DNA of 26,389 nt from Bacteroidales bacterium (GTDB lineage: Bacteria; Bacteroidota; Bacteroidia; Bacteroidales; Muribaculaceae). The number at the start of each line of letters is the position of its first letter. The stretch's first letter is position 1. Shown one piece after another: positions 15,675 through 24,500 of the stretch. Position numbers and translations under genes: made by a program. Location: NCBI GenBank assembly GCA_004553095.1, contig SFMJ01000025.1, forward strand, positions 1-26,389, in the 5' to 3' direction. The notes under the pieces are model-generated. The model searched no databases, was not told the DNA's origin, and was given only the letters and a program-made list of their open reading frames with translations.

Positions 15675-16898
15675 TCATCTCTTTCTCTTGCCGATCAGGT
15701 CGACGATGCCATCCATGTCAAATGACAAGGTGAAGCGCAAGGTCTGATCCAACGGCGAGTTCTGCGCCGTTGCAAGCATATAGGAGGCATCGAGCTGCAC
15801 CACATTCAGCGAAAAACCGGCACCAAAGCCAAAGTAAGAACGCCCTCCCTTGTTGGGATGCTCGTAGTTGTATCCCAATCGCAAGAAGAATTGCTGATTG
15901 TAGGTATATTCCGCACCCAACGAGAATTGAATCTCCTGAAGCTCCTCTTTGAAGCCGCCGGGGGCATCGCCGAAGCTCTTGAAAATACCGGTGATCGGCG
16001 ACATGGAGTTCCATTTGTCGTATGCTTCCCAATATGCTGCCTGTCCCTCTTCAGTCTCCATATCATAGTCTTTGGTGCGTGGCTTGGTCGGCACCAAGAG
16101 CTTGTTCAAATCCAAGCCGAAGGCGAGCGTATGGTAGTCGGCCAAGGGGAACATGAAGTTCATGCCGAGACGCAGGTTGGTGGGCAGAAAGGAGTTGGTG
16201 ACGCCATTGTCATTGCTCACTTTCGTGCCGACATTCGATATGTTGAAACCCCACGAGAATTGGCACTCGTTGCGCCCGATCATCGGGTAGGTCACAAAGT
16301 ATCCGTTGATGTCGGCGGCAAAGGCATGTGCCGCTTTGAATTCTTCTCCCGTCTGTGTGTCTTGATATGACAGGTCGGAGAGGATATAGCGGAGCACGAC
16401 ACCCATCGAGAATTTCTCCGACAGTTTGCGCGAGTAGCCCAAGTCGAACGCCATCTCGTAGGGGTTGATGGTCTGTGCATTGGGCGAGTCGTAGTCATAC
16501 GACCCGGTGGTCACCTCGCCAAGCGAGAAGTATCTGAAGGATGCCGACAGCGCCTGGTTGTCGCCGCTTCCCATCTTCCAATATCCTGATAAATTCGCCA
16601 AGAAGATGTCGTTGACGATCTTGCGAAGCCAGGGTGTGTAGGAGAGTGAGAGTCCACCACCGGAGTAGGCAAAGGCATATTTCGATGAGTTCCAGAATTG
16701 AGAGTTCATATCCGGATCGGTAGCTACACCCAAATTTCCCAGGGCACTACCACGTGCATCCGGGATGATGCTCAGCGTGGTCACACCCGTATTGATCGGG
16801 TTGAACTCGTTGTCTTTGATGTCGTTCTGGGCGTAGGCTCCGGTCGCTGTGGCGAGCAGAAGTGCCGTTATGATAGATATTTTCGATGTTTTTCTCAT
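15675..16898 (-). CDS. porV: PorV (LptO), outer-membrane beta-barrel subunit of the T9SS attachment complex
   Basis: PorV is an FadL-like barrel that carries folded cargo from the translocon to the PorU sortase complex. 407 residues; signal peptide at 1-23 (IITALLLATATGAYAQ). The start of the mature protein, NTGVTTLSIIPDARGSALGN followed by LGVATDPDMNSQFWNSSKYAFAY, matches the hallmark PorV region (P-A-R--A-G-L-G-V-A--D-NS--W--KYAF). Alternating aromatic strands follow, ending LRFTLSFDMDGIVDLIGKRKR. Begins 4 bases after the PorU-like stop; ends directly against the heptamer array. Confidence 0.94.
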   Translation of the reverse strand: MRKTSKISIITALLLATATGAYAQNDIKDNEFNPINTGVTTLSIIPDARGSALGNLGVATDPDMNSQFWNSSKYAFAYSGGGLSLSYTPWLRKIVNDIFLANLSGYWKMGSGDNQALSASFRYFSLGEVTTGSYDYDSPNAQTINPYEMAFDLGYSRKLSEKFSMGVVLRYILSDLSYQDTQTGEEFKAAHAFAADINGYFVTYPMIGRNECQFSWGFNISNVGTKVSNDNGVTNSFLPTNLRLGMNFMFPLADYHTLAFGLDLNKLLVPTKPRTKDYDMETEEGQAAYWEAYDKWNSMSPITGIFKSFGDAPGGFKEELQEIQFSLGAEYTYNQQFFLRLGYNYEHPNKGGRSYFGFGAGFSLNVVQLDASYMLATAQNSPLDQTLRFTLSFDMDGIVDLIGKRKR

Positions 16899-16902
16899 TC
16901 TA

Positions 16903-19900
16903 TTACTTGATTACTGTAAATTCAACCCAATTTGAAAATATTTTGTTGCCGGCGATGCTCTCTTCTCTGGCTGCCAGTCTATATGAACCGATAGGAAGGT
17001 CGGTCAGGTCGATGTCGGCATGCGCTCCGGAGATCTCTTGGCGTTCCATCACATTTCCTTCACGGTCGGTGACGATCAGCACGAGGCCATCTCTGATAGT
17101 GCCTTTGATGTCGACTCCGAGTGTCTCGATGGCTATCTCCTGGTCGATGGTCAGCTTCAAGGCCATTCCGGCGAGGTTTTGGATGGTGAGCGTAGTTGTC
17201 TCCGATCTGTTGCCTGCCAAGTCGACGGCGCTTGCTGTCACCTGATGAGTCTCGGGTGAGAGTCGCAGGGTGTTGATATAACCCTCATAATATGTGGTGC
17301 TTACACCCTTGCTGACTTCGCCGTCGAGGCTGTAGTTCTTGCCGTCGATGGTGAGTGCCACGCCTCTGCCGGCACCGATGCCGGGGGTGAGCGCCATATC
17401 GTCGGCAGCCTCTACGCGGAGCTGTCCGGTGATAGGATCGTGTGTCAATGTCAATGTCGGAGCTTCGGTGTCGCGGATGGCATCTGCCGAGGGTTCACTC
17501 CCCTCCATAGCCATGGCGATGCTGCAACGCCCGGAGTTCGATTTGCGCAATGCCGCGGAGTGGGTGGCCGCTAAGATGGTGAAGGTGCGGGTAGTGTCGG
17601 CGGTGCTCTTGTAGCGGTCGTAGACCGAGGTCAATGGCACGGATACCTCGAAGACTCCGGCTGTCACTTTTCCCCGGACTGTGGTTAGCGGATATTCGCG
17701 TGTCATCAAGTCGGGTACACCCGAGGCTATGCTCTTCTTGCGCTCCGGTTCTGCCACTTTGACTGTCACATATCCATTATATTCGCTGTCGACTTCCCCT
17801 TCGCTGTTGAGCACTTGTCCGCTTACTTTTACTACTTCGCCCGACGAGTATGCAGCGCGGTCGGTGGTCAAAGACAACCTACCCGTAGCCACCGGGATAC
17901 GCAAGGCCGGGTCGCCGATCAGCACGTAGGTCGATTGACTCGTGTTCAGACTATTGGTCTTGGCTATCGAATAGACTTCGCCGATGGTCGGATTGGTGGT
18001 GCGAGGATTTCCTAACCCATCTACTATCATGGCGTTGCCAAAATTACGGAGCAGTTCTTCATTATGGTTGGAGATCACGGGGCGTGTGGCGCAGACATTG
18101 CCGATCAAGCCTCGCTTGGATCGCAATACACCGATATCGCCGATACCCTTGATGCTCAGGTCGGGTGCGCAGAGGTCACATCCTGCCATAAACATAAAGC
18201 CGAGTTCGGAGTTGTCGAGTTGCAACATGTCGCTATTGCTGAAGTCACCGAATCCTAAGGCTCCGGAGTGGCCTATATAGACGCTGAATACTTTGCCGTG
18301 CTCTATCGATTCGGTGATCAGATCGCGCACTTTTTCGGAGCCGAGTCCATCCATCCAGAGCTGGGTGTTGTCGAGCTCGGAGTCGAAGTGTGCACCCTCC
18401 AAGTCTTGCATCATCTGGGTGAAGTTGATCGCCTGAGTGTCGTGCAGGTTCTGGTCGCCCAAGCAGGAGATCACCATGGTCTCGTTGGCGATGTTGGAGA
18501 AGTCTTCGGTGTTGAGATATTCTTCGATCTTTGCCACCACGTTTTCTGCCTCTTGCTTGTCGGTGATGGGGAGTAGTCCGACTCCCATGCTGATCTTGGC
18601 GTTGAGCATGGTCGACTGGTCGCGCAGATAGGTGTAGAAGTCGTTCATACAGCCATAGAAGTCCATCACACATGATTGCTCTTGGTCGACTTCTGCATCT
18701 TTCAGCGTGTATGCCAAGATGCCCGGCTTGAATCCGGGTATCTTGTTGATGTTGCGGATGTCGGAGGTGATATGCCCGATGAAGAGCACATTCTTCAGAG
18801 GTCGGTTGGGACTCTGATAGAGCATCTTGGTGAGGCATCTGACAGCCATCGGGTCGGGCATGCCGTAACTGAATTCGTTGTAGATCTCTTGTGGTGTGAT
18901 CACCAATACGCTCATCCCGTCATGCTCTCGATGCAGGGTGGCTATCTTGTCGGCATATTCTTTCCATTCGGGGAGCGTAACGATCAGCATGTCAGCCCCT
19001 TCGGTCTGAAGTCCATGCAGGTTCTGGTTCTCTATCTCCACATATTCTGTCGGTTGTGAGAGATTGCGCGTGGGATTGAACACCACCACTTCGGGGTGAT
19101 AGTAGTAGTCGTCGTAGAAATATCCATCTTCGACATCGAGCTGCTGCGGTGTGGCGCGATTGGTGATGTCCCAGACATAGCATCCTGCCGGCGCCGGGTG
19201 CTTCACGATGTTGTGGTTGGAGTTGCGGAAGCACATATATTGCTGGGTGAAACTCTCGTCATTGAGCGCCAGGCCGAGATTGATCGGATAGGATATGATC
19301 TCGTAGTCGATGTTACATATCTTCGTAGGGCTATATCCACCCCTCATGATATATTTGAGGGTCAAGGTGCCGGTGCCATCTTCCGCCACGTTGAGCTTGG
19401 TCTTGCTCATATCGTTCATCATCGAGAAGACTGCCGCCTTGCTTTGGCTGAAGCTGTGCTCTTTGATGGCATTGTTGAAGTAGATGAAGAAGTCGCCATA
19501 TTCCTCTTTAGCCAATGCCAACTCCATACGATATACCGAGGTCGTGTCGACACAATATTTGTAGGTCCTCTCCTCGGTATAGTATTTATCTGGTTCGATC
19601 TTTCTTCCCCAGAAGGTCTGTCCGGTGTGTATGCCACCCTGCATCAGATCCTCTTCCCGGTAGTCGTAGGTGTAACCCCAGTCGAAGAGCTTGGCGGCAC
19701 TCTTGTCTTCGGTCGGCTTGTTGCTGACCATCAGCGGTGTCTGAGCATCTGTCAGATAGTAGTAGGAGACATCGCTGTATACATTCCGGTCGGTGCGGAT
19801 GTGATACATTCGCTCGTTGGTCTTATAGCCGGTCTGGTTGGCAGTGATCTTTTCCGGGCCGTAGGCGTAGAAGATCAGTTTGTTGTAGAGGTGTGCCACT

Positions 19901-20202
19901 GCCACATTGGTGGGCACATCTTCAAACGACCTGGTGGTCAATGCATCGGTCGTATAGAAGTTCAGAGGGAGACTGGGCCCCCCTTTACCCATCACGGCTA
20001 CTTTCTTCGGATCGGTGAAGCCTAATTCTCTCAGCTTGCTGAAGCTGATCTCATAGACGCCGGTCTTGGGCACGGTGATCCTAACCCATTTACCCTTTTG
20101 TAGGGGGGAATTGGCTGCAAATTGATATGTCGCTGTGGCTGCAAAACTTACCAACCATGACATCATCACTGTCGTCAGTAGGCGATATATTCTTCCTCTC
20201 AT
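16903..20202 (-). CDS. Second PorU-like C25-family protein, adjacent to porV
   Basis: 1099 residues with an N-terminal signal or anchor (LLTTVMMSWLVSFAATATYQ). The start of the mature part (LQKGKWVRITVPKTGVYEIS) and the region about 400-770 match the PorU/gingipain C25 layout. The probable catalytic pair is His645 in VYIGHSGALGFG and Cys675 in FMFMAGCDLCAPD, followed by the family's YVLIGDPALRIPV. Ig-like domains follow, and the C-terminus (ITDREG-type strands, 'LTDLPIGSYRLA') resembles a sorting-domain fold. By position (porV then ispF downstream) this occupies the canonical PorU slot, but by sequence the gene at 21508-24951 is the better PorU. It could be an active second sortase or a divergent partner. 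Its ATG overlaps the preceding stop (ATGA). Confidence 0.85.
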   Translation of the reverse strand: MRGRIYRLLTTVMMSWLVSFAATATYQFAANSPLQKGKWVRITVPKTGVYEISFSKLRELGFTDPKKVAVMGKGGPSLPLNFYTTDALTTRSFEDVPTNVAVAHLYNKLIFYAYGPEKITANQTGYKTNERMYHIRTDRNVYSDVSYYYLTDAQTPLMVSNKPTEDKSAAKLFDWGYTYDYREEDLMQGGIHTGQTFWGRKIEPDKYYTEERTYKYCVDTTSVYRMELALAKEEYGDFFIYFNNAIKEHSFSQSKAAVFSMMNDMSKTKLNVAEDGTGTLTLKYIMRGGYSPTKICNIDYEIISYPINLGLALNDESFTQQYMCFRNSNHNIVKHPAPAGCYVWDITNRATPQQLDVEDGYFYDDYYYHPEVVVFNPTRNLSQPTEYVEIENQNLHGLQTEGADMLIVTLPEWKEYADKIATLHREHDGMSVLVITPQEIYNEFSYGMPDPMAVRCLTKMLYQSPNRPLKNVLFIGHITSDIRNINKIPGFKPGILAYTLKDAEVDQEQSCVMDFYGCMNDFYTYLRDQSTMLNAKISMGVGLLPITDKQEAENVVAKIEEYLNTEDFSNIANETMVISCLGDQNLHDTQAINFTQMMQDLEGAHFDSELDNTQLWMDGLGSEKVRDLITESIEHGKVFSVYIGHSGALGFGDFSNSDMLQLDNSELGFMFMAGCDLCAPDLSIKGIGDIGVLRSKRGLIGNVCATRPVISNHNEELLRNFGNAMIVDGLGNPRTTNPTIGEVYSIAKTNSLNTSQSTYVLIGDPALRIPVATGRLSLTTDRAAYSSGEVVKVSGQVLNSEGEVDSEYNGYVTVKVAEPERKKSIASGVPDLMTREYPLTTVRGKVTAGVFEVSVPLTSVYDRYKSTADTTRTFTILAATHSAALRKSNSGRCSIAMAMEGSEPSADAIRDTEAPTLTLTHDPITGQLRVEAADDMALTPGIGAGRGVALTIDGKNYSLDGEVSKGVSTTYYEGYINTLRLSPETHQVTASAVDLAGNRSETTTLTIQNLAGMALKLTIDQEIAIETLGVDIKGTIRDGLVLIVTDREGNVMERQEISGAHADIDLTDLPIGSYRLAAREESIAGNKIFSNWVEFTVIK

Positions 20203-20810
20203 TTTATATTGATATCTATTAAGTGTCTTTGGTTATCTTCTATGGGATAGGCGCTGAGTCGTGTCTCTTCTTTCAGAAGTAGTCCCTGCCGTGGGAGTGC
20301 CACGAGCACGAAGTCGCCATTCTTCAGCGTGTTGTGGGCGCTCAGCCGGGCTATCACCTCGTCGATCCCTTCGCGGATCTGATCCCGATGGTAGTCGAGG
20401 CTCTCTTCCCCTGCTTCGATCCTTATCCCCTCTATATCTTTTAACGTATCTATGGGCTCCAAATTGCCAAGCATGCAACTTCTGTCGTATGCCACAGCGC
20501 GTGTCCAGGGGTGACCCCCTTCGCGAAGCTCTTGCAACAAGTCTACCGCCACCATCGCTACGGCTATGCCCCATTGGTCGACATATCTGTCTGCAAATCT
20601 TGGCTTTATGCTCTTGCCAAGACGCCCGATACGATATACTATGCTCGGATATGCTTCATATCGCTCGGCAAAGTCGGGCAGAAACACCGGATTGCCACTG
20701 CGCACTATCGAGGAGTCGGGCATCTCATACCAGTCGACACCCCCTTCGCCCCAGGGACTTCCCTCCCCGGAGCCTTCTCCATAGTTGCGTATCAAAGCGA
20801 ATATCTTCAT
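20199..20810 (-). CDS. FAH-family (fumarylacetoacetate hydrolase fold) protein, probable pseudoenzyme
   Basis: 203 residues; MKIFALIRNYGE, DSSIVRSGNPVFLPDF and YRIGRLGKSIKPRFADRY align with the FAH-family proteins common in Bacteroidales (from memory MKI.a.g.NY..h, pDsall....pf..PdF, v.RI.RLGK.I...fa.rY). The residues that bind the metal are changed. Against the family 'YEAELVVRI' both ligand glutamates are lost (here YEAYPSIVYRI). The ligand Asp of 'GIDFTARDLQ' is Ala85. The conserved Lys of 'PWE.cKgFD' is Val106, and the 'GTP' loop is absent. The fold may be kept but hydrolase or isomerase chemistry looks unlikely. Its TGA overlaps the ATG of the PorU-like gene. Role unknown. Confidence 0.72.
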   Translation of the reverse strand: MKIFALIRNYGEGSGEGSPWGEGGVDWYEMPDSSIVRSGNPVFLPDFAERYEAYPSIVYRIGRLGKSIKPRFADRYVDQWGIAVAMVAVDLLQELREGGHPWTRAVAYDRSCMLGNLEPIDTLKDIEGIRIEAGEESLDYHRDQIREGIDEVIARLSAHNTLKNGDFVLVALPRQGLLLKEETRLSAYPIEDNQRHLIDINIK

Positions 20811-20819
20811 CGTTTGTAG

Positions 20820-20882
20820 CGTTTATCTTTTATCGTTTATCGTCAACTCTAACCTCTAACCCATAACCTCTAACCCATAACC
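20820..20882 (-). repeat. Composite heptamer repeat array overlapping the 3' end of rex
   Basis: Nine exact 7-base units on the minus strand: GGTTATG, GGTTAGA, GGTTATG, GGTTAGA, GGTTAGA, GTTGACG, ATAAACG, ATAAAAG, ATAAACG, then CTACAAACG and the FAH-like ATG. The rex stop TAG lies in the second unit. The array matches the one between porV and ispF in unit type and order. Confidence 0.87.
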
Positions 20883-21511
20883 TCATTAAGTCGAGTGTAG
20901 ATCAGCGCCAAGTGAGCATAAATCGAGGTGTTCGCCATCACCACTCCCTCTGCCACTTTCACGCGGTAGGGGGTGAAGTTCCAGATAGCCCGGATTCCGG
21001 CACCTGCCGCTATGTCGGCTGATTCTTGTGCCACATCCGCCGGAACGGTCAAGATCGCTATCTCTGCCGGGTCGGTCGACATGGCATCGAAGATTTCGTC
21101 GATATGTCTGATCGGCACGTCTAAGTTCTTCTTGCTGATCACCTCGGGGTTGACATCAAAACCGGCTATGATCTCCAGCCCATAGTTCTGAAGTCCGGAG
21201 TCGCGGATCAGTGCCTTCCCCAGACTCCCCACGCCGATGACGTAGGCCTTGTGGCGTCGTGAGAATCCCAAGAAGTCGCTCAGGGCTTTCGCCAGGTCTT
21301 CCACCTCGTAGCCGATACGGGTCCTCCCTTTCACTCCGAGGAAGGAGAGATCTTTGGCGATCTGCGACGCATCCACACTCAGTGCCTTGGAGATGAGGGT
21401 CGATGAGACATATCGCTCTTTCTTGTGGCGCAAGATCTCTACATACGCCAAGTACCAGGGTAGGCGGCGGAGGGTCGGCTCCGGCAGTATCACATTTGGT
21501 AATTGATTCAT
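20870..21511 (-). CDS. rex: Rex, redox-sensing transcriptional repressor
   Basis: Dimeric repressor that binds DNA when NADH/NAD+ is low and lets go when NADH rises, controlling fermentation and anaerobic metabolism. 213 residues. N-terminal winged helix: PEPTLRRLPWYLAYVEIL, YVSSTLISKALSVDASQIAK, DLSFLGVKGRTRIGYEVEDL. Then a Rossmann NADH-binding domain with GVGSLGKAL at 93-101 (G-x-G-x-x-G) and GFDVNPEV. Its ATG overlaps the porU stop as ATGA, implying translational coupling to the sortase gene. The last residues (VMG) are encoded inside a heptamer array. I found no clear Rex operator in the window. Confidence 0.94.
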   Translation of the reverse strand: MNQLPNVILPEPTLRRLPWYLAYVEILRHKKERYVSSTLISKALSVDASQIAKDLSFLGVKGRTRIGYEVEDLAKALSDFLGFSRRHKAYVIGVGSLGKALIRDSGLQNYGLEIIAGFDVNPEVISKKNLDVPIRHIDEIFDAMSTDPAEIAILTVPADVAQESADIAAGAGIRAIWNFTPYRVKVAEGVVMANTSIYAHLALIYTRLNEVMG

Positions 21512-24500
21512 TTTATTGGGGCGCTTATCGCCAATTTTTTCGTTTTCGAACTGTAACTACCCTCCGGCGTCTCGAGGGTGACACGATAGATATAGATGCC
21601 GCGTGCCACTCTGGTGCCCGCTTCGTCACACATATCCCACACCGTGTCGATCTGACTGTTGATGTCGCTGGTCACATCTTCGACGATGCTCTTGATGCGA
21701 CGCCCTGACAGGTCGTAGATGACGATGCTGCATTTCATCTCGCTGTTCGGACGGTCGGTCAGTATGCGGAAGTCGACCGAGGCATCTCCCTTGAAGGCGT
21801 AGATGTCGTAGATCGTCGGATCGATCATCGCCCCGACGTTGATCTCTATGGTCGCTTTCGACACGTTGTTGGCATTGTCCCACACGGTGAGCTGCAATGT
21901 GTGGCGCCCTGAGGAGATGCCTTGGAGCGGATATACCAGTGTCCCCCATTCCGGGTCGGTGACATCCTGCTCGTAGTAGTTGCCTAAGTCGCTGTATATA
22001 TCTTTGCCATCGACTGTCAGCGTCATGCTGTGGCCGATGCCGGAGTCGGAGATGTTGATCCCCGAGATGTCTTGGAGTCGTGCGAACACCACCGGGTTGG
22101 CGTTCACCAGCCCCCCATTCTCGAAGTTGGCGCTGTTGACGTAGTATTCTGCGATCAGCGGCGGCTCGACGTCGGTGATCTCGGCGTCGTTGTAGCCATA
22201 TACATAGAAGCGCTCGAACACGCCGTTGCCCTCTTTACCTTTGCCGTCGTAGGCATAACCTGCCATCAGCGCCGGCGTGTAGTTGCCCTCAATCTCCGGA
22301 GGTAGGTGGAGGGTCACACTCCAGTGTCCCTCTTTCACTTCGGCATTGGCGGTGGTCAGACGGCGGTCGTGGTCGTTATAACTTATCACTTTGCCCGATT
22401 GCCCCTGTCCGTAGGTGGTGACAACTCGCTCTGCATCATATAGTTGCAGGTTGATGGTGCCGTTGAATTCTGTGTCGATCTCGCCGTTGGGCTTGTTGAC
22501 CGTGCCTTCGATTGTGGCTGTCGACATGGCGGTCAGCTCCGGCATCTTACTCTTCGGGTCGGTCACATCTTCTCCATTGATCGTGGTGACCTCTACGGCA
22601 TAGTCGCTGATGGGCACTCTGATCGCCGGGTCGCCCAAGAAGGCGTAGCGTAGGTTGTTGGAGGAGTGGTAGTCGTTTTTCCCTCTAATATATACGTCGC
22701 CGAGTCTCAATGCTTTGCCATCTTCGCCACGCTCGAAGAAGTGGCTGCTGGTGGCTTTGTTGAGCTTGCCGTTGTTGAACACATATACCGTGCGGGTGGC
22801 TGCCATCAAGCCGATTACTCCCGATTTGGGATTCAACAGGATATGTTCGGCGCCGCTGACACTCAGCTCGTCCCAGTAGGCGAAACCGCAGGTCGCTGCG
22901 TAGATGAAGGTCAGGTTTTTGTTGCTCATCGAGATGATGTCTTCCCATTCCCAGAGGTGCTCATGACCCCAGCCGATGGCGCTGGCGTGGCCGATATAGT
23001 TGGTCAGGATCACTCCGTCGTTGTAGTTGCGAAGCATTCGCTCGGTGGCTTGTGGATAGGTGGCTCCCACACCGGTCATCACCCTCTGGTAGGTGTCCAA
23101 GTAGTTGCGGTCGTAGACCACTGCCGCACCCCTCTCTGTGCTGCGAAGTCCGGCATATACATCTTGCGACTGGTTGAGGTGCTCGCCGTTGTCATCGTCG
23201 TCGGCAATCAGCATCACTCGGTTGCGCCAAGGGCCGTAGGTCGGGTTGGTGACATAGTTCTCCACCTTCGCCGCCATGTCGAGTGCCTCTTGCTTGGAGG
23301 TCACCGGCAGTCGCCCCACTGCTACATTCAGTGTGGCTTGGGACATCGAAAATTGGCTCTCGGTCACATCTTCAAGCATGCCGATCAGGTCGTCGTTGCT
23401 GTAGGATTCGGTCTCCGAAAGCCCGGTGTAACTCTGATATATCGGCATCGGCGTGTAACCGGCACTCTTCGCTGCCGCCGACACCATCTTGTTGTCGTAG
23501 AAGGGCTTACCCATCAGCAGACAGTAGCGGATATGATGTTTCTCAGGTGTCTCTACATCTTCGTCGGTAGTGACCTCTTTGTTGCCTCGGTCATACCACA
23601 TCTTGAGTGCCTTGCGGAAGGCACCGACATCTTTCTTGCCGTTGGAAAATTCGTTGTATAGTTGTTCGGCATCGCACACCGCGACGCGGAATCCGTCGTA
23701 GTCTCTGTGGTGTTGGGCTATCTTCTCTGCCCCCTCTTTATATTCGGGCAGGGTGATGATCAGCATGTCCGGGGTCTCCATGCCATGGATGTTCTGGTTG
23801 GCTATACTGCCGGCGGGGGTGGCGGTGCGGCTGATCTTGTCGGGGTCGAACACCACATATTCGCGGTAGCCCCCGGAGGTGAGACTCCACATCGCTTTGT
23901 CGCCCTGCAGGGTATATGACACCTTCGTGGCGCGTGCCGCATCGGTGATGTCCCACACTTCGCATGCCGATGAGCAACCGCTCACACTCAGCGTCTCACC
24001 CGAGTTGTAGGTGCCGTAGAAGTAGAGCTCGCCGTTGTCGAGGCGCAATGCTCGGCGATAGAAGGATTCGATATAGTCGAGGCGCGCCATGAAGAGCACT
24101 CCGGTCGGCGAGTAGGTGATGTCGTACTTGACGTTGCCGTTCATGTTGCTGAGCTTCTTGGTTGTCTCGGTGACTTTGCAATATTGCTGGGCGCTGGAGG
24201 AGTCTATCTTGTCCGTTTCGGAAGTTTCCACACTCTCTCCGTTGGCTTTGAAACTGAGGCGCGATGTTCCCCCTGTGGTCTTGGCGGCAAACCGCACTTT
24301 CACTGTCATGTCGCCGTCGATGGCATCGATACGATTCAGTTCGAAACTCTGCGTGCGCTTGCTGCGGAAGTCTTCGCCATATATCTGCGAACCGCTCTCG
24401 CCGGCATATTCGAGGTCTTGCTCATATACCGAGCGACAGATGTAGTCGCTTATCACGTTTTCCCCCGCTTCGGCGGTGGTATTGTCGGAGTCGGCGATGC

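Noticed and set aside
22666..23661. A 331-codon plus-strand open frame inside porU, and a 309-codon one at 19096-20025 inside the PorU-like gene
   Set aside because: Both are shadows of well-supported C25 genes, and their translations (rich in V, H and G) resemble no family.
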